Assembly: GCA_017634475.1 (NCBI GenBank)
Contig: JAGBNH010000011.1
Coordinates: 1 to 60,762 of the forward strand
DNA: 60,762 nt
Reading direction: 5' to 3'
Source: Eubacterium sp.
Lineage (GTDB): Bacteria > Bacillota > Clostridia > Lachnospirales > Lachnospiraceae
The notes beneath the pieces were generated by a model. The model searched no databases. It was not told where the DNA came from and saw only the letters and a program-made list of their open reading frames with translations. The position numbers were made by a program, and so were the translations under genes. Positions 1-7,096 of this stretch are shown one piece after another. Every line of letters starts with the position of its first letter. The stretch's first letter is position 1.

Positions 1-22
1 AGAAGTATTTGCATAGTAGAAA

Positions 23-204
23 TGTCATTCTGAGCCCCGCAGGCTACGCGCACTAGTGCGCGTAGCCTGCGGAGCGAAGAATCTTTTAAAGATTCTTCGG
101 TCACTGCGTTCCCTCAGAATGACATTTTTTGTGAGATCCTTCATTTGTTTTGAGGAATAGCGTTTATGAAGATTCTTCGGTCACTGCGTTCCCTCAGAAT
201 GACA
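23..204. repeat. Dispersed GTCATTCTGA / AAGAATCTT repeats, three copies
   Basis: A forward copy (23-85) faces an inverted copy (90-125), so the pair forms a near-palindrome closing on AAGAATCTT-TTA-AAGATTCTT. A further inverted copy lies at 169-204. The same family recurs throughout the window. The forward copy is expanded by a 36-bp perfect palindrome. The stretch 1-292 holds no gene; apart from these repeats it contains only the sigma-gene promoter. Confidence 0.9.
37..72. repeat. 36-bp perfect palindrome inside a repeat copy
   Basis: The arm CCGCAGGCTACGCGCACT (37-54) is followed at once by its exact reverse complement (55-72), with no loop. It sits between the GTCATTCTGAGC end and the GCGAAGAATCTT end of a dispersed repeat. 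Other copies carry only a short GC-rich linker at this place. Confidence 0.95.
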
Positions 205-210
205 GCTGTT

Positions 211-239
211 TTGCTTTTTATCAAACTTGATTTTATAAT
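211..239 (+). promoter_or_regulatory. Predicted sigma-A promoter of the sigma factor gene
   Basis: TTGCTT (211-216) and TATAAT (234-239) are separated by 17 bp and lie about 55 bp before the GTG start at 293. Confidence 0.6.
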
Positions 240-292
240 CTCCCATAAATTGACATGGGGAGTGCGTATATTGAGATAAGGAGGTCTGGCGA

Positions 293-889
293 GTGGACGA
301 AAGAGCATTCGAAGACTGTATGCGGCGGATGGCGGCAGGCGATCGGGATGCGCTGAGATGTGTATATGAAACCTATCTGAAGCTGATCTTTTCCGTATGT
401 ATGAATCAGCTTAAGAATAAGGAATCCGCAGAGGATGTGACGTCGGAATATTTCATCCGGCTGTTCAACTCGGCGGGCACATTTAAGCCCAATGGTCATC
501 ACAAGGCGTGGATGATCACCATTGCCAGGAATATGTGTATCGACTATATGCGGAAGAATGGTCGTGAGATCCCGGTGCTGGATGAAGGGCCGGGAGATGA
601 CGAGGACGGCCCCGGAAGGGAGATATCCGCAGAGTCAGAGCGGGCGGAGAATCCCATGTTTCATTCCACGGGAGGGCCTTCCCTTGCGGATTCCGTGGTG
701 AATCGCCTTACGCTGGAGGCGGCGATGAAGCTTCTTACCGCAGTTGAGAAGGAGATCATCGATATGAAGCTGACGGGCGGACTGACCTTCCGCGAGATCG
801 CGGAAATGTTGAACATGCCCCAGGGTACTGTGTCCTGGCACTACAATGAGGCTATAAAAAAACTAAGGAGGTATTGCAGTGGAGACTAA
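293..889 (+). CDS. ECF-like RNA polymerase sigma-70 family factor
   Basis: This 198-residue protein is a small alternative sigma factor that should direct RNA polymerase to a stress or envelope regulon. The N-terminal third resembles sigma region 2 (around FIRLFNSAGTF and AWMITIARNMCIDYMRK). A long acidic linker follows. The C-terminus is a region 4 helix-turn-helix (LTFREIAEMLNMPQGTVSWHYNEAIKKLRR). The start is GTG, preceded by AAGGAGG at 278-284. Its 3' end overlaps the next gene by 11 bp, the usual arrangement of a sigma factor with its anti-sigma partner. The target regulon cannot be read from the window. Confidence 0.9.
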   Translation: MDERAFEDCMRRMAAGDRDALRCVYETYLKLIFSVCMNQLKNKESAEDVTSEYFIRLFNSAGTFKPNGHHKAWMITIARNMCIDYMRKNGREIPVLDEGPGDDEDGPGREISAESERAENPMFHSTGGPSLADSVVNRLTLEAAMKLLTAVEKEIIDMKLTGGLTFREIAEMLNMPQGTVSWHYNEAIKKLRRYCSGD

Positions 890-1913
890 GCGTGACGAAC
901 TGAATAGAGAATTTGCCGGTTCCGATGCTGAGATCGAGCAGGAATATCTCCGTATGCTGGACAGTGAGGTGCCGGATCTGTGGAACCGGATCGAAGCAGG
1001 GCTGGACGCTGCAGATAATTCCGGATCGTACAACGCGGAGAATTCCGGATCATACAACGCGGAGAATTCCGGATCATACAACGCGGAGAATTCCGGATCA
1101 TACAACGTGGAGAGCTTTGGGACCAACACCGGTGCAGATGCCCGATACGCTACATTTCAACAGCAGGAAGAACAGGCGGCAAATGTGGTTTCCATGGAAA
1201 CCGCAGCAAAGAAAAGAGCAAGTAAGGGTAGACGCTATGCCTTCTGGATCGGCGGCATAGCAGCGGCTGCAGTGGTGATCCTTCTCTCCGTGTTCCTGAT
1301 CGGTCGTTTCGACAGGGAGAAGAATTCTGGGGCAAATGATACAAAAGAATACGCAAAATACGACGGCGCCGATACGGCCAGCACCCGGGGAAACGAGTCT
1401 TCGAAGACTGAACCGAAACAGGAAAACGCTGCGGAGGAGGTCCTGGATAGCGATGATGTGCATACCATAAACGGCGGAGCTTCCAAAGAGTCCGAAGCAA
1501 CGGCTGAGAATTCGTCGAAGAGCCAGTACAGCAGTGATAAAGCTAAAACCGTGATGGAACCGGGCATGATCCCGAAGCTGGGGCTGGAAATGCGGGTGAA
1601 GGAAGTGCTGAAGGACTCCATCGTGCTTACCTTCGGCTATAAGGGCGAGATCCGGGATCTTAAGGCTGCTTCGGCTAAGATTGACTATGACAATTCGGGA
1701 ACATGGGTTTCCCTTGCGGGCGATCTGCCGATTCTTGAGGGGGATCCGTCCATTAAAGAGAAGACGGTTACCGAGCTTAGCGTAATGCTGAAGGAAAGTC
1801 TCCCCAGGGGCAGGTACCGGATCCATGTATCCCTTTCGGACAGCCGGGAAGCAAAGCTCCTGGTGGGGTCAGATGACCAGCTGGAGATCGTGGCTGAATT
1901 TACCGTGAAGTAA
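879..1913 (+). CDS. Membrane-anchored anti-sigma factor-like protein
   Basis: This 344-residue single-pass membrane protein probably binds the sigma factor encoded just upstream. The cytoplasmic N-terminus contains VPDLWNRIEAGL (31-42), similar to the short sigma-contacting segment of Clostridial anti-sigma proteins. Residues 47-78 are four tandem copies of NSGSYNAE. A transmembrane helix spans about 121-143 (AFWIGGIAAAAVVILLSVFL). A Ser/Thr/Glu-rich linker and a beta-rich extracellular domain (about 225-344) follow. The GTG start lies within the end of the sigma gene behind AAGGAGG (864-870), suggesting translational coupling. No zinc-binding HxxxCxxC anti-sigma motif is seen. The role is inferred from gene order and topology. 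Confidence 0.75.
   Translation: METKRDELNREFAGSDAEIEQEYLRMLDSEVPDLWNRIEAGLDAADNSGSYNAENSGSYNAENSGSYNAENSGSYNVESFGTNTGADARYATFQQQEEQAANVVSMETAAKKRASKGRRYAFWIGGIAAAAVVILLSVFLIGRFDREKNSGANDTKEYAKYDGADTASTRGNESSKTEPKQENAAEEVLDSDDVHTINGGASKESEATAENSSKSQYSSDKAKTVMEPGMIPKLGLEMRVKEVLKDSIVLTFGYKGEIRDLKAASAKIDYDNSGTWVSLAGDLPILEGDPSIKEKTVTELSVMLKESLPRGRYRIHVSLSDSREAKLLVGSDDQLEIVAEFTVK
1017..1112 (+). repeat. 24-bp tandem repeat (4 copies) in the anti-sigma gene
   Basis: Four consecutive 24-bp units begin at 1017, 1041, 1065 and 1089. Each starts AATTCCGGATC and encodes NSGSYNAE, with only one or two base differences between units. Because the unit is a multiple of three, copy-number change would alter protein length without shifting the frame. 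Confidence 0.95.
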
Positions 1914-1926
1914 CCATAAAAATCCT

Positions 1927-1955
1927 TTGCATGACAGGGCATTCTGGTTTATAAT
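1927..1955 (+). promoter_or_regulatory. Predicted sigma-A promoter of the SbcD-like gene
   Basis: TTGCAT (1927-1932) and a perfect TATAAT (1950-1955) are spaced by 17 bp. This indicates that the SbcD/YhaN-like pair is transcribed separately from the sigma operon. Confidence 0.75.
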
Positions 1956-1988
1956 GTTGCTATCTGTGTAAAGAAAAGGATGACTATC

Positions 1989-3074
1989 ATGAAATTCATT
2001 CATATATCGGACGTTTATTTGGGATTTGCTCCCGATTCCGGACGGGAATGGAGTGAGGACCGGCAGAAGGAGATCCGGCAGACCTTCCTGGATATTCTGA
2101 AGGATTGTAATGAAAAGGAAGTACAGCTATTGCTGATCGCCGGCAATCTTTTCGCGGAAACTCCCTCGGTGGAGGATCTTCAGTGGCTGGATGAGGCGCT
2201 GCTCACATTGGAGCATACACGGACGCTTCTTCTGGCGGGATATTCCGATCCCATTACACCGGGCTCGGCGCTGGAACAGTTTAAATTCGAATCCAAGACG
2301 GTGGTCTTCCCTGCGGGCAAGACCACAAATGCATATCTGAAGGGCGTAAACACCTGTGTTACGGGCTTCAGCTACCGGAAGGGTGAGGAATCCGGACGGA
2401 TCCTGGAAGGGATCGAGCCGGGCAGAGCAGGTTCCTTCAACATCCTGCTGGCCAATGGCGGAATGAAGGGACATATGCCTTTCCGCAAGGATGTGCTTGC
2501 AGCCAAGGGCTTCGATTATGTGGCTCTGGGCGGCGTGCATAAGCCCACCCATCTCCTGAAGAACCGGATGGCCTACTCCGGATCCCCTGAACCCCTGGGG
2601 CCGGCGGATCAGGGTAAGCATGGCTATATCCTGGGAGAAATGAACGAGACAGAAAACGGCACCGAGACGAAGATCATCTGGTGTCCTGCGGCCAAAAGAA
2701 GCTATGTGACCCTGACCTTTGACCTGAAGCCGGAATACTCCGGCGTGGATTTCGTCAAAATGGCGGAAGAGAAGATGGCGAAGCTGGGGAACAAGAACAT
2801 CTACAGCATTGTTCTTCGCGGCTTCGCTACGGAGCTGGAGCATCGGGATTTCAGCCGTCTGAACCGGCGTTTTGACGTGCTTTCGGTACAGGATCAGACC
2901 CTGTCCGTGAAGGAGGAGCAGCTCCTGGAGAAGGAAAATGCCTCGAATCTGATCGGCGGGTTTATGAAGTCCGTCTCCGAGAATTTCTCGGTAAATGAGG
3001 ATACCCGGGAGAAGGCAAGGCGCTACGGTACCGAGGCCTTACTTAAAGCACTGAACAAAAACGAAAAACTCTGA
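1989..3074 (+). CDS. Degenerate SbcD/YhaO-like metallophosphoesterase
   Basis: This 361-residue protein has the layout of Mre11/SbcD/YhaO nuclease subunits, but most metal-binding residues are gone. Motif I reads HISDVYLG where the family has HxSDxHLG. Motif II reads IAGNLFAE instead of a GDLFD-like sequence. Motif III reads LAGYSDP instead of GNHD. Motif V reads LGGVHKP instead of GHIHKP. His5, Asp8 and the last His remain. A two-metal nuclease centre therefore looks unlikely, and the protein may be structural or regulatory. ATG 1989 is preferred over ATG 1980 because AAAGGA (1975-1980) lies 8 bp before it. The YhaN-like ATPase follows 39 bp downstream, as in the family's usual operon. Confidence 0.8.
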   Translation: MKFIHISDVYLGFAPDSGREWSEDRQKEIRQTFLDILKDCNEKEVQLLLIAGNLFAETPSVEDLQWLDEALLTLEHTRTLLLAGYSDPITPGSALEQFKFESKTVVFPAGKTTNAYLKGVNTCVTGFSYRKGEESGRILEGIEPGRAGSFNILLANGGMKGHMPFRKDVLAAKGFDYVALGGVHKPTHLLKNRMAYSGSPEPLGPADQGKHGYILGEMNETENGTETKIIWCPAAKRSYVTLTFDLKPEYSGVDFVKMAEEKMAKLGNKNIYSIVLRGFATELEHRDFSRLNRRFDVLSVQDQTLSVKEEQLLEKENASNLIGGFMKSVSENFSVNEDTREKARRYGTEALLKALNKNEKL

Positions 3075-3113
3075 TCATTGGCTCTGCAAGGTATGCAGAG
3101 CGGGAGAAGCGAT

Positions 3114-4874
3114 ATGTATCTGACAAAATTACTGCTCAGGGATTTTGGAAAATTCCATAACGATGAGTTGAATCTTGCCCCCGGGATCAATGTGGTCGAG
3201 GGCGCTGAGGGATCCGGAAAGTCCACGGTTGCGAAGTTCATTTCCGGGATCCTTTATGGCGTTCGCCGTCCCTCCGACGAGGAGACAGAGCTCTTTGGAT
3301 CCGGCACAAATGCAGGGGGGAATAAGCAAAACGAATATGACAACATGCGTCCCGAGGGCCGGAGCGGCTATTCCGGGACGGGTTACATCAAGGCGGATGG
3401 AAAGAGTTATCTGGTAGACCGGACCTTCCTTACGGGAGGAAAGAAGACCTCGGTTCTGGACGTGCAGTCCGGGCGCGAGGTGCAGCTGAAGGAGCAGGAC
3501 TCCCTGGCCGGAACTCTGATCGAGACAGATAAAAATGCATTTCGGGACACCTGCATCATTTCCGGACTGGAGGAGGAAGGAAATGAGGAGATTGCCGTAT
3601 ATCTCGGCAATAAGCTGGAGACCGGTACGGGGATCCTGAACAAGCGGGACGTGCTGGAACAGCTGGAAGCAGAGAAGGCGAAGAATGATCCCAGACCGCT
3701 GATCCGCCGTCTGGAGAATCTGGACAGCGAGATCGAGACCTATGATGATGTGGATCAGGCCGTTGCGGATAACAAGCGGGCCATGCGTCAGCTGACGGAT
3801 GATTTTGCCATTGAGGCGGCGAAGCGGAAGCGGGTAGCCCGTCAGATGGTGGAGAATGAAGACGGAACCGTCTCCTATAAGGAGGATGAAGAGCTGGATG
3901 AGAAGATCGACCGGCTGACTGCAGCGGAGAAGACCTTCGGTGCAGAGGAGCGCGCCTCTGACAGAGACGAGGATGATGAGGACGAAGAGAAGAAGGATAA
4001 GAAGAAGCTTTCCGACAACGTTTTTGTGATCTTCCTCACCGGTATCTTCGTTGTGGGCGTCATTGCAGCGGCAGTATATCTGCTTCCCTTTGAGGATGCA
4101 GTGCGTAAGCTGTTCATCATTTTCACGGCGATTTTTGTGGTGATCACGATCCTCTTCGGCTTTAAGGATAAGGGATATTTCGACAGCAATGACGAAATGA
4201 CGCCTACGGATGAGGATTTCAACCGTGTGCTGGAGGAGCTGGAGGAAGAGCGGGACAGCCGGGAAGAGCTGGAGTTTGATATGACCTTCGCCCGGGAATT
4301 CCAGGAGAAGAAGGATATCCTCAAGGCTGAGGAGAAGGTCCTGATGGAGCGGAAGAACAGGCGCGACCGTCTGAAGGCGGAGCAGGGCAAGGTCTTCAAG
4401 AAGAAGAGCGAGCTGGAGGAAGAGGTGAAGGCCATCAATCTGGCCATCAGCACTGTGGAGCAGCTTTCCCGGCATTATCAGGAGCAGGCGGCCAAGACCT
4501 TTGTTCCCTACCTGTCCGAATATGTGGATGCCCTGACGGGACATGCCTATGGTTCCATCGTTTCGGATGCCCGGGAGGGACTCTGTGTTGAGGGTTACTC
4601 CGGAAGAACGCCGGTACAGAAGCTTTCGAAGGAAATGGCTGACCGGGTGTATCTGGCCATGCGTCTCAGCATCGCAAAGCACACCATGAAGGAGCAGCTC
4701 CCGCTGGTGATCGATGATGCCATCTCCTTTGCTACGCCGGAGGAGGCGCAGATCTTCCTTATGGTACTGGCGGATCTGGGCATGGAACAGATCGTGATTT
4801 TGACAAAGGACACGCTTCTTAATGGGGCGCTTAAGGCTACCGGAATGCAGTATAACTATGTGCAGCTTGCTTAA
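3114..4874 (+). CDS. Short YhaN/SbcC-like ATPase with a membrane hairpin
   Basis: This 586-residue protein is built like an SMC/Rad50-type ATPase split by a coiled coil. An N-terminal Walker A is intact (GAEGSGKST, 30-38). Coiled-coil arms flank a Lys/Asp/Glu-rich stretch, and two transmembrane helices (about 302-324 and 332-350) sit at the coil apex. The C-terminal half has Walker B PLVIDDAI. The signature reads LSKEMADR rather than LSxGxxD/E, the D-loop Asp is replaced (SFATPEEA), and the H-loop reads ILTKD where a His is expected. It is much shorter than typical YhaN or SbcC (about 900-1000 residues). ATG 3114 follows GGGAGAAG. With the upstream SbcD-like protein it probably forms a membrane-associated complex; catalysis is doubtful. 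Confidence 0.8.
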   Translation: MYLTKLLLRDFGKFHNDELNLAPGINVVEGAEGSGKSTVAKFISGILYGVRRPSDEETELFGSGTNAGGNKQNEYDNMRPEGRSGYSGTGYIKADGKSYLVDRTFLTGGKKTSVLDVQSGREVQLKEQDSLAGTLIETDKNAFRDTCIISGLEEEGNEEIAVYLGNKLETGTGILNKRDVLEQLEAEKAKNDPRPLIRRLENLDSEIETYDDVDQAVADNKRAMRQLTDDFAIEAAKRKRVARQMVENEDGTVSYKEDEELDEKIDRLTAAEKTFGAEERASDRDEDDEDEEKKDKKKLSDNVFVIFLTGIFVVGVIAAAVYLLPFEDAVRKLFIIFTAIFVVITILFGFKDKGYFDSNDEMTPTDEDFNRVLEELEEERDSREELEFDMTFAREFQEKKDILKAEEKVLMERKNRRDRLKAEQGKVFKKKSELEEEVKAINLAISTVEQLSRHYQEQAAKTFVPYLSEYVDALTGHAYGSIVSDAREGLCVEGYSGRTPVQKLSKEMADRVYLAMRLSIAKHTMKEQLPLVIDDAISFATPEEAQIFLMVLADLGMEQIVILTKDTLLNGALKATGMQYNYVQLA

Positions 4875-4881
4875 GATCAAA

Positions 4882-4916
4882 GCCCCCGCCTTGGACGGGG
4901 GTATTTGAGTTTTTTA
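4882..4916 (+). terminator. Rho-independent terminator after the YhaN-like gene
   Basis: The stem CCCCCG (4883-4888) / CGGGGG (4896-4901) has a 7-nt loop and is followed by TATTTGAGTTTTTT. Confidence 0.75.
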
Positions 4917-4935
4917 TGTCTGAGCAAAATGAAGC

Positions 4936-5127
4936 CTCTGTCGCTGCGGGATAAGATCCTTCGGGCTGCGCCCTCAGGATGACATGATGATCCGGAATTC
5001 TCTGTCGCTGCGGGATAAGATCCTTCGGGCTGCGCCCTCAGGATGACACGATAATCCGGAATTCTCTGTCGCTGCGGGATAAGATCCTTCGGGCTGCGCC
5101 CTCAGGATGACATGATGATCCGGAATT
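4936..5127 (-). repeat. 64-bp tandem array, three units, each with one dispersed repeat
   Basis: Three near-identical 64-bp units (4936-4999, 5000-5063, 5064-5127) each contain one inverted dispersed repeat (AAGATCCTTCGGGCTGCGCC to GGATGACA) plus a unique linker ending TGATCCGGAATT. The linker is duplicated with the repeat, so the array arose by tandem duplication, not by independent insertions. It fills the gap 4875-5168; no gene is seen there. Confidence 0.95.
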
Positions 5128-5168
5128 GAGGTTATTCGAGATAACAAGCAAATATTTTTTCAGGAAAG

Positions 5169-6131
5169 ATGGATATGGAATATGTACATGGTGCTGCGGG
5201 GATCTTCTCGCCCGAACAGATGGAGCGGGAGAAACTTGCGGCAGAACAAAGAAGAAACGAAGCCTGGGAGAGCCTAAAGGCCCGGGCTGAGGATATACGG
5301 ATCATTGATTTCCACACCCACATTTTCCCGGACAGGATCGCAAAGGGTGCGCTCCATGCCCTGGCGGAGGAGAGTCAGACCATTCCCTTCACCGCGGCAA
5401 CGGCAGAAAGCCTCAGGGAGTCCATGAGGGAAGCAGGGGTGGATCTGTCCATAGTGCTTCCGGTGGTGACCCACGCCGATAAAACGGGTAAGATCAACCT
5501 CTCGGCAGCGAAGACCAATGAGACAGATACGGGAATCCTTTCCTTTGCCGGGATCCATCCCGGGGTGGAGGATCCGAAAAAGGAGCTGAAATTTGCGAAG
5601 GCCCTGGGGCTTAAAGGTGTAAAGCTTCACCCGGATTATTACCGGATGTCCTTTGATTCCCCCGAGACCATGCGGATCATCGATCTGGCGGCAGAGATGG
5701 ATATGATCATCCTGACCCATGCGGGGAAGGATATCGGGCTGTATCCCCCCACCTGCTGTCCGGTGGACGCCATAAAGAGAGTGATCCGGGAGATCCACCC
5801 GCCGAAGCTGGTGCTGGCGCACATGGGCGGCTGGAACGACTGGGATGAGGTGCTGGAGAAACTGGCCGGTGAGGATGTATATTTCGACACGGCATTTTCC
5901 ATCGGAGACATCCATTGGATGGATCAGCCGAAGCACGGCTTTCATCAGCTGTCGGATGAGGCTTTCGTGAAGCTTGTTTATGCTGTGGGAACGGATCGGG
6001 TGCTTTTTGCCACCGATTGTCCCTGGGCAGAGCAGATAGATTATGTAAACCGGATAAAGGCCATGCCCTTTACACCGGAAGAGAAGCAGGCAATCTTCGC
6101 CGGAAATGCGAAACGATTGCTGGGGCTGTAA
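5169..6131 (+). CDS. Amidohydrolase-family metal-dependent hydrolase
   Basis: This 320-residue cytosolic TIM-barrel enzyme belongs to the amidohydrolase-2 group. After a 40-residue helical extension come the metal-binding DFHTHIFPD (His49, His51), ILTHAGKD (His184), LAHMGGWND (His218) and the catalytic Asp in FATDCPW (Asp283). The set is complete, so the enzyme should be active. Related proteins hydrolyse or decarboxylate small cyclic or aromatic carboxylates, but the substrate cannot be inferred here. The start is ATG 5169 behind AGGAAAG; ATG 5175 is an alternative. It precedes sufC by 80 bp, and cotranscription is possible but unproven. Confidence 0.85.
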   Translation: MDMEYVHGAAGIFSPEQMEREKLAAEQRRNEAWESLKARAEDIRIIDFHTHIFPDRIAKGALHALAEESQTIPFTAATAESLRESMREAGVDLSIVLPVVTHADKTGKINLSAAKTNETDTGILSFAGIHPGVEDPKKELKFAKALGLKGVKLHPDYYRMSFDSPETMRIIDLAAEMDMIILTHAGKDIGLYPPTCCPVDAIKRVIREIHPPKLVLAHMGGWNDWDEVLEKLAGEDVYFDTAFSIGDIHWMDQPKHGFHQLSDEAFVKLVYAVGTDRVLFATDCPWAEQIDYVNRIKAMPFTPEEKQAIFAGNAKRLLGL

Positions 6132-6211
6132 GGGATCATTGATCCGGTGTTTGATCCGGTTATTTGAGGATCTCTGAACCAGTCACACAGATGTCATTAT
6201 TGGAGGTATAT

Positions 6212-6952
6212 ATGTCAGAGTTATTGCAGATTAAGGATTTGCATGTAAATGTTGAGGACAAGGAGATCCTGCACGGAGTGAACCTCACTGCAGGCAAGGG
6301 CGAAACCCATGTGATCATGGGACCCAACGGCGCCGGAAAGTCCACCCTGGGTCATTCTCTCATGGGGAATCCCGCCTACGCCATAACCGGAGGCTCCATC
6401 CTCTTTAACGGTGAGGATATCACGGAAATGTCAGCTACAGAGCGGGCGAAGGCGGGACTGTTCCTTTCCTTCCAGAATCCCATCGAGGTGCCGGGCATAT
6501 CCCTGTCCAACTTTATCCGAAATGCCCTGGATCAGCGGACCGGAAAGCGGGCAAGACTTTGGGAGTTCCGCAAGAATCTGGAGAAGAAGCTGGAGGTCCT
6601 GGGCATGGACAAGGCCTATGCGGATCGTGACCTGAATGTGGGCTTCTCCGGCGGTGAGAAGAAGAAGGCGGAGATCCTTCAGCTCCTGATGCTGAACCCC
6701 AGCCTGGCGATCCTGGATGAGACCGATTCCGGTCTGGACGTGGATGCCGTTCGGATCGTATCTGAAGGAGTTCGAGCATTTCACGAGAACGGTGAGGGAA
6801 CCCTCCTCATCATCACCCACAGCACCAGGATCCTGGAAGCCCTTGATGTGGACTATACCCACATCCTGGTAAACGGACAGATTGTGAAGTCCGGAGATTC
6901 CAGCCTTGTGGAAGAGATCAACAAGAACGGATTCGAGGCTTATATTAAGTAA
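6212..6952 (+). CDS. sufC: SufC, Fe-S cluster assembly ATPase
   Basis: This 246-residue ABC-type ATPase works with SufB and SufD in the cytosolic scaffold on which Fe-S clusters are built. Visible motifs are Walker A GPNGAGKST (37-45), the SufC-typical FLSFQNPIEVPGI in the Q-loop region, the signature FSGGEKKKAEI, Walker B LAILDETDSGLD and the H-loop ITHS. Length and motif order are standard. The start is ATG 6212 behind TGGAGG (6201-6206); the longer reading from 6164 has no ribosome binding site. It is the first gene of sufC-B-D-S-U. Confidence 0.97.
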   Translation: MSELLQIKDLHVNVEDKEILHGVNLTAGKGETHVIMGPNGAGKSTLGHSLMGNPAYAITGGSILFNGEDITEMSATERAKAGLFLSFQNPIEVPGISLSNFIRNALDQRTGKRARLWEFRKNLEKKLEVLGMDKAYADRDLNVGFSGGEKKKAEILQLLMLNPSLAILDETDSGLDVDAVRIVSEGVRAFHENGEGTLLIITHSTRILEALDVDYTHILVNGQIVKSGDSSLVEEINKNGFEAYIK

Positions 6953-6962
6953 GGCCGGTGAT

Positions 6963-7061
6963 GTCATTCTGAACGAACGAAGTGAGTGAAGAATCTTGCT
7001 ACTCGCAGACACAGAAGTCGTCAGATGTCATTCTGAACGAACGAAGTGAGTGAAGAATCTT
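6963..7061 (+). repeat. Two dispersed repeats between sufC and sufB
   Basis: Two direct copies (6963-6997 and 7027-7061), each about 35 bp, begin GTCATTCTGAACGAACGAAG and end GAAGAATCTT. They lie inside the suf operon, 35 bp before the sufB start, and should be transcribed. No T-rich terminator follows them. Confidence 0.92.
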
Positions 7062-7096
7062 ATCACTCCCAGACAACAGAAATATGAGGATAGAGA

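Noticed and set aside
3129..4880. 583-residue minus-strand ORF opposite the YhaN-like gene
   Set aside because: It is a shadow; the + strand has Walker A and B motifs in the right order.
4936..5127. Possible CRISPR array (three regular units)
   Set aside because: The spacers between repeats are identical and duplicated with the repeat. True CRISPR spacers differ, and no cas gene is near.
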